Assembly: GCA_045649825.1 (NCBI GenBank)
Contig: JAZRQO010000026.1
Span: 31,593-95,592, forward strand
Direction: 5' to 3'
Length of the DNA: 64,000 bases
DNA from: RGIG9115 sp045649825
GTDB taxonomy: Bacteria > Bacillota > Clostridia > UBA1381
A program made the translations under genes and the position numbers. The notes beneath the pieces were generated by a model that saw nothing but the letters and a program-made list of their open reading frames with translations, ran no database searches and had not been told where the DNA came from. Positions 15,435 through 23,612 of this stretch are shown piece after piece (position 1 is the first letter of the stretch; each line of letters starts with the position of its first letter).

Positions 15435-15671
15435 ATGACAACTTTATTTACAGTACTTCATCTTGTTGTTGCAGTTTTGTTGATAGTTGTAGTTCTCGGA
15501 CAGGAGGGCAAGGATCCCGGTATGAAGGGTATTTCAGGCTCATCTGCAAGTGACTCTTTCTTCAGCCAGAACGGCGGAAGCACAAAAAAGTCATTTATGA
15601 CTAAAGTTACTGTAGCTCTTGCAGTATTGTTCCTTATCACAACAATGGTATTGGTTCTTATTGCAGGCTGA
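15435..15671 (+). CDS. secG: Preprotein translocase subunit SecG
   Basis: The 78-residue protein has two membrane helices (about 5-22 and 53-75) joined by the conserved GQEGKDPGMKGISGSSASDSF-type loop, which is the SecG signature. It supports SecA-driven export through SecYEG. It is followed 51 nt later by secD, a plausible export operon. A GGAGGGAGG-like Shine-Dalgarno lies upstream. Confidence 0.93.
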   Translation: MTTLFTVLHLVVAVLLIVVVLGQEGKDPGMKGISGSSASDSFFSQNGGSTKKSFMTKVTVALAVLFLITTMVLVLIAG

Positions 15672-15722
15672 TTTTGATTTGGACAAGCATTGTCCATACT
15701 ATCGCGAAAGGAAGAAACAGGA

Positions 15723-17033
15723 ATGAAAAAGAAAAGTATTATAGTGCTTTGCTTCGTAGTTCTTATCGCTGTACTCCTTAACTATGTGGCTTTTATAGGC
15801 TTTAGCATAGCAGGAAAAGAATACAACGGTATATTTGACGAAGAAAAAGGTATCAGAAAGGGTATCGACCTTGCCGGCGGTTCAGTTATTACCTTCCAGG
15901 CAAACGACGAAAACCCCACAGATGATGAAATGGCGTCAGTTGAGGCAGTATTTAACAACCGAGTTCAGAGCCTCGGCTACACAGAAGCCAGAATCAGTAA
16001 AGCAGAGGGCGGAAGAATCACAATCGAAATTCCCTCAGTATTTGACACAGATGCAGCTGCAGAGGCTCTCGGTAAAACTGCAAAGCTTACATTCTGCAAT
16101 GCAGCAGGTGAAGAAGTTTTAGACGGTACCGCAGTTAAAGATGCTATCGGTCAGTTTGGTCAGGCAAGTGAAAACTCACTTACATCAGAGCCGTATGTTG
16201 AACTTACATTTACAGATGAAGGAAGAGAAAAGTTCACAGAAGCTACAAAATTAGCAGCACAGGCACCAGATGGTGAAAACTATATCGCAATCAAAATGGA
16301 CGATACAGTAATTTCAAAGCCTATGGTTTCCTCAAGCTATGCAGAAACAGGTATTAACTCAAAGTCATGCATTATTTCAGGTAACTTTGAAACAAAGGAT
16401 GATGCGGTAGCATTTGCAAGCACAATCAGATCAGGTAATCTCCCCTTCGACCTCAGTGTTATAACTCAGGAAACAGTAGGAGCAGAGCTTGGTGAAACAG
16501 CGCTTCCCAAGAGCTTGCTTGCAGCAGGAATTGGTATTATTCTCATAATGCTCTTTATGATTGTTATTTACCGTCTTCCCGGTCTTATGGCATCAATTTC
16601 ACTTGCAATTTATGTTGGTATTATGGCGTTTATCCTCGGTGTGTTCCGCATAAACCTCAGCCTTTCAGGTATTGCAGGTATCGTTCTTTCAATCGGTATG
16701 GCTGTTGATGCCAACGTAATTATCTTTGAAAGAATGAAAGAAGAGCTTCGCCTCGGAAAAACAATCCGTGCGGGTGTTGAGGCTGGTTTTGATAAGGCAT
16801 TCTCAGCAATCCTTGACTCTAACGTAACAACAATTATTACTTGTGTTGTTCTTTATGTTTCAGGAATCGGTACTGTTACAGGCTTCGCTATTACTTTGGG
16901 TATTGGTGTTGTTGTAAGTATGTTTACTGCAATTGTTGTAACAAAGCTTCTTTTAAGACAGCTTGCCGGTATGGGTATTTCAAAGCGTTCACTGTTTTAC
17001 CGTGAAGTTAAGAAAACAGGGGGTGCTGAATAA
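15723..17033 (+). CDS. secD: Protein translocase subunit SecD
   Basis: SecD works with SecF to pull exported proteins across the membrane using the ion gradient. The 436-residue product has an N-terminal helix, the conserved GIDLAGGSVITFQA motif, a periplasmic-type P1 domain, and after about residue 255 five membrane helices with AVDANVIIFERMKEE and the DSNVTTIIT segment. The ATG at 15723 lies 8 nt after AAAGGAAG. Its stop codon TAA shares one base with the secF ATG, indicating translational coupling. Confidence 0.95.
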   Translation: MKKKSIIVLCFVVLIAVLLNYVAFIGFSIAGKEYNGIFDEEKGIRKGIDLAGGSVITFQANDENPTDDEMASVEAVFNNRVQSLGYTEARISKAEGGRITIEIPSVFDTDAAAEALGKTAKLTFCNAAGEEVLDGTAVKDAIGQFGQASENSLTSEPYVELTFTDEGREKFTEATKLAAQAPDGENYIAIKMDDTVISKPMVSSSYAETGINSKSCIISGNFETKDDAVAFASTIRSGNLPFDLSVITQETVGAELGETALPKSLLAAGIGIILIMLFMIVIYRLPGLMASISLAIYVGIMAFILGVFRINLSLSGIAGIVLSIGMAVDANVIIFERMKEELRLGKTIRAGVEAGFDKAFSAILDSNVTTIITCVVLYVSGIGTVTGFAITLGIGVVVSMFTAIVVTKLLLRQLAGMGISKRSLFYREVKKTGGAE

Positions 17034-17923
17034 TGAAGAATATTAATTTTGTTTCAAACAGATGGAAGTATACTCTTCTCCCGCTTGCAATTATTGTAAT
17101 CGGTATAGTATTTTTGGTAATCAACGGCGGATTTAACTACGATGTTGAATTCCTCGGCGGTACACGTATGCAGCTCGAACTCGGTACAACATACGACAAC
17201 GACGAGCTTGCAAAGCATATCGAAACCGAAACAGGCGTTAAGGTAACAGTTCAGAAAACAGCGGTTGATACACAGGTTATCATCAAAACACCGCCCGTTG
17301 AAAACCTTGACGAGGTTATGAATGCTATTTACACAAAGTATTCAATCGACGAAAGTGCACTTATGTCATCATCAAGTGCATCTGCAAGCTTCGGTCAGGA
17401 AGTTCAGCAGAAAACAATTATGTATGCAATCATTGCAATCATCTGCATCCTTATATACATTGCTATCAGATTTGAGTGGATTTCAGCTCTTATGGCAATT
17501 ATCGGACTTGCAATCAATGTTGCAGTTATGTATGCAGCATACGCTATTACAAACATTCCTATGAACACAACATTTATTGCAGCTATGCTTACTGTTATCG
17601 GATATTCAATCAATAACACCATCGTTATTTTCGACCGTATCCGCGAAAATATGAAAAAGCTTGGCGGCAAGAAGAACAGTGTAATTGCTGATATTGTAAA
17701 TGTAAGCATTAAAGAAAGTATGGGACGTACAATCAACTCAACTATTACTACTCTCATTACAATCGTGCTTCTTTACATCATCGGTGTTAATGCTATCAAG
17801 GAGTTTGCACTTCCCCTTATTATAGGTATCGTAATCGGTGCATATACTTCAATCTTTATTGCAGGAACCTTCTGGGCAGCCTGGAAGCAGTCAATTAAAG
17901 ACGCAAAAGCAAATAAAAGATAA
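17033..17923 (+). CDS. secF: Protein translocase subunit SecF
   Basis: The 296-residue partner of SecD has an N-terminal helix, the FNYDVEFLGGTRMQLEL motif, and a six-helix RND-type domain with SINNTIVIFDRIRENMKK and RTINSTITTLITI. It overlaps the secD stop by one base. As in Clostridium and unlike Bacillus, which fuses them, SecD and SecF are separate chains here. A strong terminator follows. Confidence 0.95.
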   Translation: MKNINFVSNRWKYTLLPLAIIVIGIVFLVINGGFNYDVEFLGGTRMQLELGTTYDNDELAKHIETETGVKVTVQKTAVDTQVIIKTPPVENLDEVMNAIYTKYSIDESALMSSSSASASFGQEVQQKTIMYAIIAIICILIYIAIRFEWISALMAIIGLAINVAVMYAAYAITNIPMNTTFIAAMLTVIGYSINNTIVIFDRIRENMKKLGGKKNSVIADIVNVSIKESMGRTINSTITTLITIVLLYIIGVNAIKEFALPLIIGIVIGAYTSIFIAGTFWAAWKQSIKDAKANKR

Positions 17924-17927
17924 TTTA

Positions 17928-17966
17928 AAAGAGCCATATTGATAAATTTCAATATGGCTCTTTCTT
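17928..17966. terminator. Bidirectional terminator between secF and dut
   Basis: A 15-bp stem (17928-17942 with 17949-17963) is flanked by A- and T-rich runs. It serves secF (+) and dut (-). Confidence 0.9.
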
Positions 17967-17977
17967 TATGTGTAAAG

Positions 17978-18478
17978 TTATTTTTTTGTCGTACTGCCGA
18001 AGCCGCCATTTCTTATATCGGTTACTTCGTCGTCTGTGGTTATGCCGTAGGGCATAAATATTCCCTGGGCGAAACCCTCTCCTGCTTTAAGGCTTATTGT
18101 TTTGCCCTCGTTGGTGCAGTTTGTCATTTTAACCATTATGTGTCCTTCGTTATCACTTCCGAAATAATCGCTGTCGATTACTCCAACAGTGTTGTTAAGC
18201 TGCAGGCGGTACTTGAAGCCAAGACCGCTTCTCGGAAAAATCATAAGCACCCATCCGTCGTCAATCCTGGCACGAATTCCCGTGGGGATTTTAATTGTTT
18301 CACCTGGAGCGAGAGTGAAATCAAAGGGTGCTTTAAAATCATATCCTGCAGAGCCTGATGTGGCACGTGCGGGGATTGAAATGCATTCATATGCAGCCTC
18401 GGCACTGCCGAAGTTTTCGTCAAAGTCTTTCAAATACTGTTCTTTTGAAACTTTTATAAATTCAGCAATTCTGTTCAT
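17978..18478 (-). CDS. dut: dUTP diphosphatase
   Basis: It hydrolyses dUTP to dUMP and pyrophosphate, keeping uracil out of DNA and feeding dTMP synthesis. The 166-residue product has the five trimeric dUTPase motifs: SGSAGYDFKAP (1), PRSGLGFKY (2), NTVGVIDSDYFG with the catalytic aspartate (3), EGFAQGIFMPYG (4) and RNGGFGSTTKK (5). An N-terminal extension of about 35 residues precedes motif 1. The ATG at 18478 follows AAGGAAAAG. The -35 of its promoter abuts the stop of the upstream ZIP gene, so it can be transcribed independently. Confidence 0.93.
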   Translation of the reverse strand: MNRIAEFIKVSKEQYLKDFDENFGSAEAAYECISIPARATSGSAGYDFKAPFDFTLAPGETIKIPTGIRARIDDGWVLMIFPRSGLGFKYRLQLNNTVGVIDSDYFGSDNEGHIMVKMTNCTNEGKTISLKAGEGFAQGIFMPYGITTDDEVTDIRNGGFGSTTKK

Positions 18479-18512
18479 TGTGTATCTTTTCCTTTCCAAT
18501 ATCTTAAGAATA

Positions 18513-18541
18513 ATTCTACTATATAATTTTCCCTTTGTCAA
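18513..18541 (-). promoter_or_regulatory. Promoter of dut
   Basis: On the minus strand TTGACA (18541-18536), 17 bp, TAGAAT (18518-18513). The -35 touches the stop codon of the ZIP gene. Confidence 0.8.
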
Positions 18542-19318
18542 CTATAAAAATAAAATAAGGCTTATTGCCATAATCAGCATACCTGCAATTACGCTCAGAA
18601 TTGTGAGCTTGCTTTTTTCATATTCCCTCGCCATGGGTAGCAGCTCCTCGATTGATATAAACATCATTATTCCTGCAATGCTTCCGAAAAGTATTCCGAT
18701 TAGCGCATCTGTTAAAAACGGACGCATAATAAGATAACCTGCAATTGCTCCCAAAGGTTCGGTTAATCCCGAAAACAAAGACGTAAGAAATGCTTTTTTT
18801 CGGCTGCCTGTAGCATAAAATATAGGCAGTGAGGCACTTATGCCCTCGGGGATGTTATGTATGGCAATTGCAACGGCAATCATAATTCCCATACCAGTGT
18901 CCCTGAACGACGAGGTAAATGTAACAAGTCCCTCAGGGAAATTATGTATGGCAATGGCAAGGGCAGTAATTACACCCATTTTTTTTAGGCCGTCAGAGTC
19001 GTCCATTTTGCCTATGTCACCCTCAGCTGTGGGTATAAGATAGTCTATAAGCCCGATTATAACAATTCCTGCAAAAAACGATAATGCCGCAATAGTACAT
19101 CCTTTAAAATCTCCATAGAAATCAGAAAGGTATTCTATGGCTTTAGGGTATAACTCCACCATAGAAACATATATCATAACGCCGGCAGACAAGCCCAGCG
19201 AAGAAGCAAGCATCTTTGTGTTGGTTTGTTTTGCAAATAAAGCTATTATGCTTCCGATTGCAGTAGCAAGCCCTGCGCCCATAGTAAGTAAAAAAGCGTA
19301 TATTTCTGAATTATTCAA
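18542..19318 (-). CDS. ZIP-family metal transporter (ZupT-like)
   Basis: ZIP carriers import zinc and other divalent metals. The 258-residue product has eight hydrophobic segments with the two metal-site helices HNFPEGLVTF and HNIPEGISASLPIF; these H-N-x-P-E-G motifs are diagnostic for the ZupT/GufA branch. TTG at 19318 is favoured because AAGGGGTG sits 6 nt upstream; a GTG at 19327 overlaps that Shine-Dalgarno. It precedes dut on the same strand. Confidence 0.9.
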   Translation of the reverse strand: MNNSEIYAFLLTMGAGLATAIGSIIALFAKQTNTKMLASSLGLSAGVMIYVSMVELYPKAIEYLSDFYGDFKGCTIAALSFFAGIVIIGLIDYLIPTAEGDIGKMDDSDGLKKMGVITALAIAIHNFPEGLVTFTSSFRDTGMGIMIAVAIAIHNIPEGISASLPIFYATGSRKKAFLTSLFSGLTEPLGAIAGYLIMRPFLTDALIGILFGSIAGIMMFISIEELLPMAREYEKSKLTILSVIAGMLIMAISLILFL

Positions 19319-19444
19319 TTTAATCACCCCTTACGTGTATAATATGATTTTTATGCTTTTTTTGCTAATGTGTACAATAATAAGAATAATAAGTCTTTGT
19401 GTTTGTTAAAAAATAAAAAAAAGAGATTTTTTTGGGGTAAGTAC

Positions 19445-19473
19445 TTGACATAAGGGTAAAGGTGGTGTATAAT
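19445..19473 (+). promoter_or_regulatory. Promoter of the ylxM-ffh-rpsP operon
   Basis: TTGACA (19445-19450), 17 bp, TATAAT (19468-19473): a perfect consensus vegetative promoter. Confidence 0.94.
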
Positions 19474-19511
19474 GTGTAAAGTCCGAAGCCTTTACAGATG
19501 GGGTGAGTTAT

Positions 19512-19859
19512 ATGAGCAAGGATTTAAGCATAAGCTTACTTATGGATTTTTACGGGCAGCTTCTCACAGAGAAGCAGCTTGAGGCTCTGGAATTTTACTA
19601 TAATGATGATTTGTCCCTGGCAGAAATTGCCGACGAAATGAACATAAGCCGCCAGGGTGTCCGTGATTTTATAAAACGCGGTGAAAAACAGCTTTCAGAG
19701 TTTGAGCAGAAGCTTGGACTTGCCGGAAGATTTGAAAAAATAAAAGATAAAATTGAAAAGATTGATATAGTTGCAGACAGGCTTGCCGCAGGCGAAAGTC
19801 AGGAAGCAGAGCTTAAAAAGCTCAAAGCCCTGACAAAGCAAGTTATCGGTGAGCTGTGA
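19512..19859 (+). CDS. ylxM: YlxM-family DNA-binding protein
   Basis: The 115-residue product has a sigma-70 region-4-like helix-turn-helix (LSLAEIADEMNISRQGVRDFI at about 37-57) and a charged coiled C-terminus. YlxM precedes ffh in most Firmicutes and has been proposed to regulate SRP function; its exact role is unsettled. ATG at 19512 lies 7 nt after GGGGTG, better than the GTG at 19503. Confidence 0.9.
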   Translation: MSKDLSISLLMDFYGQLLTEKQLEALEFYYNDDLSLAEIADEMNISRQGVRDFIKRGEKQLSEFEQKLGLAGRFEKIKDKIEKIDIVADRLAAGESQEAELKKLKALTKQVIGEL

Positions 19860-19873
19860 TTTGAGGTGATTTG

Positions 19874-21217
19874 GTGGCATTTGAAAGTTTAGGTGATAAG
19901 CTTCAGGGCGTATTCAAAAAGCTCCGTGGCAGAGGAAAGCTTAACGAAAAAGATATAAAAGATGCTATGCGTGAAGTTAAGCTTGCACTTCTTGAAGCCG
20001 ATGTAAACTTCAAGGTTGTTAAGCATTTTGTAAATTCCGTATCAGAAAAAGCCGTAGGTCAGGAGGTTATGGAATCTCTCACCCCCGGTCAGCAGATAGT
20101 TAAAATAGTAAATGATGAGCTGACGAACCTTATGGGTGGCGACTGCTCAAGGCTTGAATTTGATAACAGACCGCCTACTGTTTTTATGATGTGCGGTTTG
20201 CAGGGTGCAGGTAAAACAACTGCAACAGGTAAGCTTGCAAAGCACCTTATAAGATCTATGGGCAAAAGACCGCTTCTTGTAGCGGCTGACGTATACCGCC
20301 CTGCAGCTATTAAGCAGCTTCAGGTTCTGGGTGAGCAGGTAAATGCAGCAGTGTTTACTCTTGGCTCTGATGTAAGCCCCGTGGAGATTGCAAAGCAGGC
20401 AGTTGAGCATGCAAGAGTTCATGGAAACGACCCCGTAATCATAGATACGGCAGGACGCCTTCATATAGATGAAGAGCTTATGAATGAGCTAAAGGCCATC
20501 AAAGCAGAAGTGAAGCCACGAGAAGTTCTCCTTGTTGTGGATGCTATGACAGGTCAGGATGCGGTTAATGTTGCCGAAAGCTTTAATAATGAGCTTGACA
20601 TAACAGGCGTTATCCTTTCAAAGCTTGATGGTGATACACGAGGCGGTGCGGCACTTTCAGTAAAGCACGTAACAGGTAAGCCTATAAAGCTTGCATCTGT
20701 AGGCGAGAAGCTTACCGATCTTGAGCCTTTTTATCCCGACCGTATGGCTTCAAGAATTCTCGGCATGGGTGATGTTCTTACCCTTATCGATAAGGCACAG
20801 GAGGCAATCGACGAAGAAAAGGCATTGGAGCTTGAAAAGAAAATCAAGGCTCAGACCTTCGATCTTAACGACTTCCTTGAGCAGTTTAAGCAAATCAGAA
20901 AAATGGGCTCAATATCCCAGCTTGTGGGTATGTTACCAGGTGTAGACAAAAAAATGCTTGAGAAGGTTGACACCGAAGAAAACGAAAAACGTCTTGTACA
21001 CATAGAGGCTATAATCCAGTCCATGACGAAAAAGGAACGGGAAAAGCCGTCAATTATCAATGCTAACCGTAAAATCAGAATTGCAAAGGGTAGCGGAACA
21101 AGAGTTCAGGACGTAAACCAGCTTCTTAAACAGTTTGCAGATATGCAAAAAATGATGAAGCAGTTATCCGGCGGAAAGCAGCAGAAAATGCTTAACCGCT
21201 TGCGTAAATTCCGTTAA
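19874..21217 (+). CDS. ffh: Signal recognition particle protein Ffh
   Basis: Ffh binds SRP RNA and signal peptides and delivers ribosomes to FtsY. The 447-residue protein begins MAFESLGDKLQGVFKKLRG (N domain), has the G-domain loops GLQGAGKTTATGKLA, DVYRPAAIKQL, DTAGRLHIDEEL and LSKLDGDTRGGAAL, and a methionine-rich M domain at the C-terminus with IAKGSGT. GTG at 19874 is chosen over TTG at 19871 because it fits the family start and the GAGGTGAT Shine-Dalgarno spacing. Confidence 0.97.
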   Translation: MAFESLGDKLQGVFKKLRGRGKLNEKDIKDAMREVKLALLEADVNFKVVKHFVNSVSEKAVGQEVMESLTPGQQIVKIVNDELTNLMGGDCSRLEFDNRPPTVFMMCGLQGAGKTTATGKLAKHLIRSMGKRPLLVAADVYRPAAIKQLQVLGEQVNAAVFTLGSDVSPVEIAKQAVEHARVHGNDPVIIDTAGRLHIDEELMNELKAIKAEVKPREVLLVVDAMTGQDAVNVAESFNNELDITGVILSKLDGDTRGGAALSVKHVTGKPIKLASVGEKLTDLEPFYPDRMASRILGMGDVLTLIDKAQEAIDEEKALELEKKIKAQTFDLNDFLEQFKQIRKMGSISQLVGMLPGVDKKMLEKVDTEENEKRLVHIEAIIQSMTKKEREKPSIINANRKIRIAKGSGTRVQDVNQLLKQFADMQKMMKQLSGGKQQKMLNRLRKFR

Positions 21218-21271
21218 AAATGGATTATATTCATTTTAAATAAACAAACATTGCCGGGAGGTGAATTTAAG

Positions 21272-21514
21272 ATGGCAGTAAAAATCAGACTTAGAAGAAT
21301 GGGTGCTAAGAAAGCTCCTTTCTACAGAGTTGTAGTAGCAGATTCAAGATATCCACGTGACGGTAGATTTATCGAAGAAATCGGAACATACAACCCCATG
21401 ACTGAACCCGCATCAATCAACATTGACGCTGATAAGGCTAAGAAATGGATTGGTAACGGTGCACAGCCCACTGATACAGTAAAAGCTCTTTTGAAGAAGT
21501 CAAACATTCTTTAA
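21272..21514 (+). CDS. rpsP: 30S ribosomal protein S16
   Basis: The 80-residue product starts MAVKIRLRRMGAKKAPFYRVVVAD, the S16 signature, and contains IEEIGTYNPM. S16 stabilises 16S rRNA in the body of the 30S subunit. GGGAGGTGA is placed 9 nt before the ATG at 21272. It follows ffh, as in other Firmicutes. Confidence 0.97.
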   Translation: MAVKIRLRRMGAKKAPFYRVVVADSRYPRDGRFIEEIGTYNPMTEPASINIDADKAKKWIGNGAQPTDTVKALLKKSNIL

Positions 21515-21539
21515 TAGCTTCTGTTAGGAGGAAACTCAC

Positions 21540-21767
21540 ATGAAACAAGTATTGGAAATCATTGCAAAATCGCTTGTTGAAAATCCCGATGCTGTAACAG
21601 TTACAGAAGTTGATGGCGAAGACGGTATGGTTCTTGAGCTGAGAGTAGCAGAGAGCGATATGGGAAAGGTTATCGGCAAGCAGGGAAGAATAGCAAAAGC
21701 TATCAGAACTGTTGTAAAGGCTGCGGCAAATCGTGAAAACAAACGTGTAAGTGTTGAAATCATTTGA
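21540..21767 (+). CDS. khpA: KH-domain RNA-binding protein KhpA
   Basis: The 75-residue protein is a single KH domain with the GxxG loop in VIGKQGRIAKAIRTVVKAAA. KhpA (YlqC) forms a complex with KhpB/Jag and influences cell division and RNA stability in Gram-positives. It sits at its conserved place between rpsP and rimM. A terminator follows, so distal genes may be expressed at a lower level. Confidence 0.93.
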   Translation: MKQVLEIIAKSLVENPDAVTVTEVDGEDGMVLELRVAESDMGKVIGKQGRIAKAIRTVVKAAANRENKRVSVEII

Positions 21768-21785
21768 TTTTAGACCCGACGCAAT

Positions 21786-21826
21786 ATTTGAAAAAAATCC
21801 GCATTTTTAAGCGGATTTTTTCAAAT
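21786..21826 (+). terminator. Internal terminator between khpA and rimM
   Basis: ATTTGAAAAAA...TCCGC pairs with GCGGATTTTTTCAAAT around an 8-nt loop, with an A-run before and six T in the 3' arm. It splits the operon and should reduce rimM-trmD relative to rpsP. Confidence 0.8.
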
Positions 21827-21848
21827 GTGTGGGTAAGGAGAAAATAAT

Positions 21849-22349
21849 ATGCTTGAAGTTGGAAAAATAATTAATACTCACGGGCTTCGAGGAGAGGTTA
21901 AGGTAGTAACATGGACAGATGCTCCTGAGGATTTTGAAAATATAAAAAAGGTTATAACCAAAAAAGGCGGAGAAATCGTAAACCTTACTGTAAGTAAAGT
22001 AAAGTATCAGAAGAATAATCTTATTGTTAAATTTAAAGAGATTAATTCTATTGAAGAAGCGGAGCTTTATAAAAACTGTATACTTTCTGCAGAAAAATCA
22101 GCACTCCCCCCTCTTCCCGAAGGTATATACTACATTGCCGACCTTTTGGGCTGCAGTGTTTATTCGGTTGGCGGAGAACTTGCAGGAGAGATAACTGACG
22201 TGTTTACTGCAGGTGCAGGAAATGTGTATGAGGTAAGAGCTGAAAACGGTAAAAAGCTGTATTTACCTGCAAATGAAGGTACCGTTGTAAGCACAGATAT
22301 TGAAAATAAGAAAATTATAATGGACATACCCGAGGGCTTGGAGGATTAA
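21849..22349 (+). CDS. rimM: Ribosome maturation factor RimM
   Basis: RimM helps mature the 3' part of the 16S rRNA and binds S19. The 166-residue product has the N-terminal MLEVGKIINTHGLRGEVKVV motif and a PRC-barrel C-domain with YYIADLLGCSVYS and KLYLPANEGTVVSTDIENKKI. Its stop codon is immediately followed by the trmD ATG. AAGGAG precedes the start. Confidence 0.95.
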   Translation: MLEVGKIINTHGLRGEVKVVTWTDAPEDFENIKKVITKKGGEIVNLTVSKVKYQKNNLIVKFKEINSIEEAELYKNCILSAEKSALPPLPEGIYYIADLLGCSVYSVGGELAGEITDVFTAGAGNVYEVRAENGKKLYLPANEGTVVSTDIENKKIIMDIPEGLED

Positions 22350-23084
22350 ATGAAAACTTTTCACGTGCTTACTCTTTTCCCCGAAATGCTTGAGGCAGTT
22401 CTTGAGAGCAGCATTATCGGAAGAGCCTCAACCGCAGGTCTTATAGGCCTTGAATTTATAAATATACGTGACTTTGCATTCAACAAGCACCGTAAAACGG
22501 ATTTATATCCTTACGGCGGTGGCGGAGGAATGGTTATGACTCCTGAACCAATATATAATGCGTGGAAGGATGTTTGTGACAGAGTCGGTTCACGTCCCTT
22601 TACTATATATATGTCCCCTCAGGGCAAGGTCTTTAATCAGGGCGTGGCAATTGAGCTTTTGGATTATGAGCATATTGTTATTCTCTGCGGACACTATGAG
22701 GGAGTGGACCAGAGAATTATTGACGAAATTGTGGATATGGAGATTTCTATAGGTGATTTTGTTTTAACCGGCGGAGAAATTCCTGCAATGGCTGTTATTG
22801 ATGCAGTTGCACGTATGGTTCCGGGAGTTCTTGCGGAAGAGAGCTCATACACGGAAGAGTCACATTTTTCAGGACTTCTGGAATATCCTCAATATACACG
22901 CCCCGAAGAATTTATGGGACGGCGCGTTCCCGAAGTGCTACTTTCGGGACATCATAAAAACATAGAAAAATGGAAGAGGGAGCAGTCCCTTCTAAACACC
23001 CGAAAAAAACGCCCCGATATGCTTGAAAAGGTAGAGCTTACCGAGGCGGATATAAAGTTTTTAAAGGAAAATGATGATAATTGA
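22350..23084 (+). CDS. trmD: tRNA (guanine(37)-N1)-methyltransferase TrmD
   Basis: TrmD uses S-adenosylmethionine to methylate G37 next to the anticodon and prevents frameshifting. The 244-residue knotted (SPOUT) protein shows FHVLTLFPEMLEA, YGGGGGMVMTPEPIY, ILCGHYEGVDQRIID, SIGDFVLTGGEIPAM and PQYTRPEEFMG. It starts directly after rimM. The rplS gene that usually follows trmD is absent; a terminator comes instead. Confidence 0.97.
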   Translation: MKTFHVLTLFPEMLEAVLESSIIGRASTAGLIGLEFINIRDFAFNKHRKTDLYPYGGGGGMVMTPEPIYNAWKDVCDRVGSRPFTIYMSPQGKVFNQGVAIELLDYEHIVILCGHYEGVDQRIIDEIVDMEISIGDFVLTGGEIPAMAVIDAVARMVPGVLAEESSYTEESHFSGLLEYPQYTRPEEFMGRRVPEVLLSGHHKNIEKWKREQSLLNTRKKRPDMLEKVELTEADIKFLKENDDN

Positions 23085-23107
23085 AAACGGAGCTGAGGCT
23101 CCGTTTT
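23084..23107. terminator. Terminator after trmD
   Basis: AAAACGGAGC pairs with GCTCCGTTTT around TGAG, followed by T. Placed between convergent trmD and the ACT gene, it can work both ways. Confidence 0.9.
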
Positions 23108-23110
23108 TAA

Positions 23111-23548
23111 TTATATAGTAGCATATGCTTCTTCTTCGCTAAGCAAGGTAAGCCCTTTTTCTTTTGCGATTTCCAGCAGCTTTTCATTATCGTTCACACG
23201 AAGTATCACAACTGAGCCGTTATGGAATTTTCCGTTAAAAGCATACATATATTCAATGTCAATTCCTGTATCCTTAAGTGGTGCAATCACCTTTGCAAGT
23301 CCGCCTACGCCTGAGTCGATTGCAACTGCGGCAACATCTGTAAGCTTAACAGCCATTCCCAGACTCTTTATAGCTTCATATGCTTTGTCGGGCTCATTAA
23401 CAATCAGTCTGAGTATTCCGAAATCTGCAGTGTCGGCAATTGACAGTGCATTTATATTAATGCCTTTTTCTGCAATTGCAGTGAGGGCATCTGCCATTTT
23501 ACCGGATTTGTTTTCAATAAAAATTGAGATTTGTTTTACAAGCTTCAT
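23111..23548 (-). CDS. Tandem ACT-domain protein
   Basis: The 145-residue protein consists of two ACT folds: MKLVKQISIFIENKSGKMADA followed by a GININALSIAD strand, and a second unit from about residue 70 with GLAKVIAPLKDTGIDIEYMYA. ACT domains bind amino acids and regulate metabolism; stand-alone tandem ACT proteins of this size are common in Clostridia, usually without an assigned ligand. ATG at 23548 follows AAAGGAAG. It is monocistronic as far as can be seen. Confidence 0.85.
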   Translation of the reverse strand: MKLVKQISIFIENKSGKMADALTAIAEKGININALSIADTADFGILRLIVNEPDKAYEAIKSLGMAVKLTDVAAVAIDSGVGGLAKVIAPLKDTGIDIEYMYAFNGKFHNGSVVILRVNDNEKLLEIAKEKGLTLLSEEEAYATI

Positions 23549-23612
23549 ATTAAGACTTCCTTTCAATTTACACATATTTAAGCGGTATAAAAATACCCTT
23601 TTTCACAAAAAA

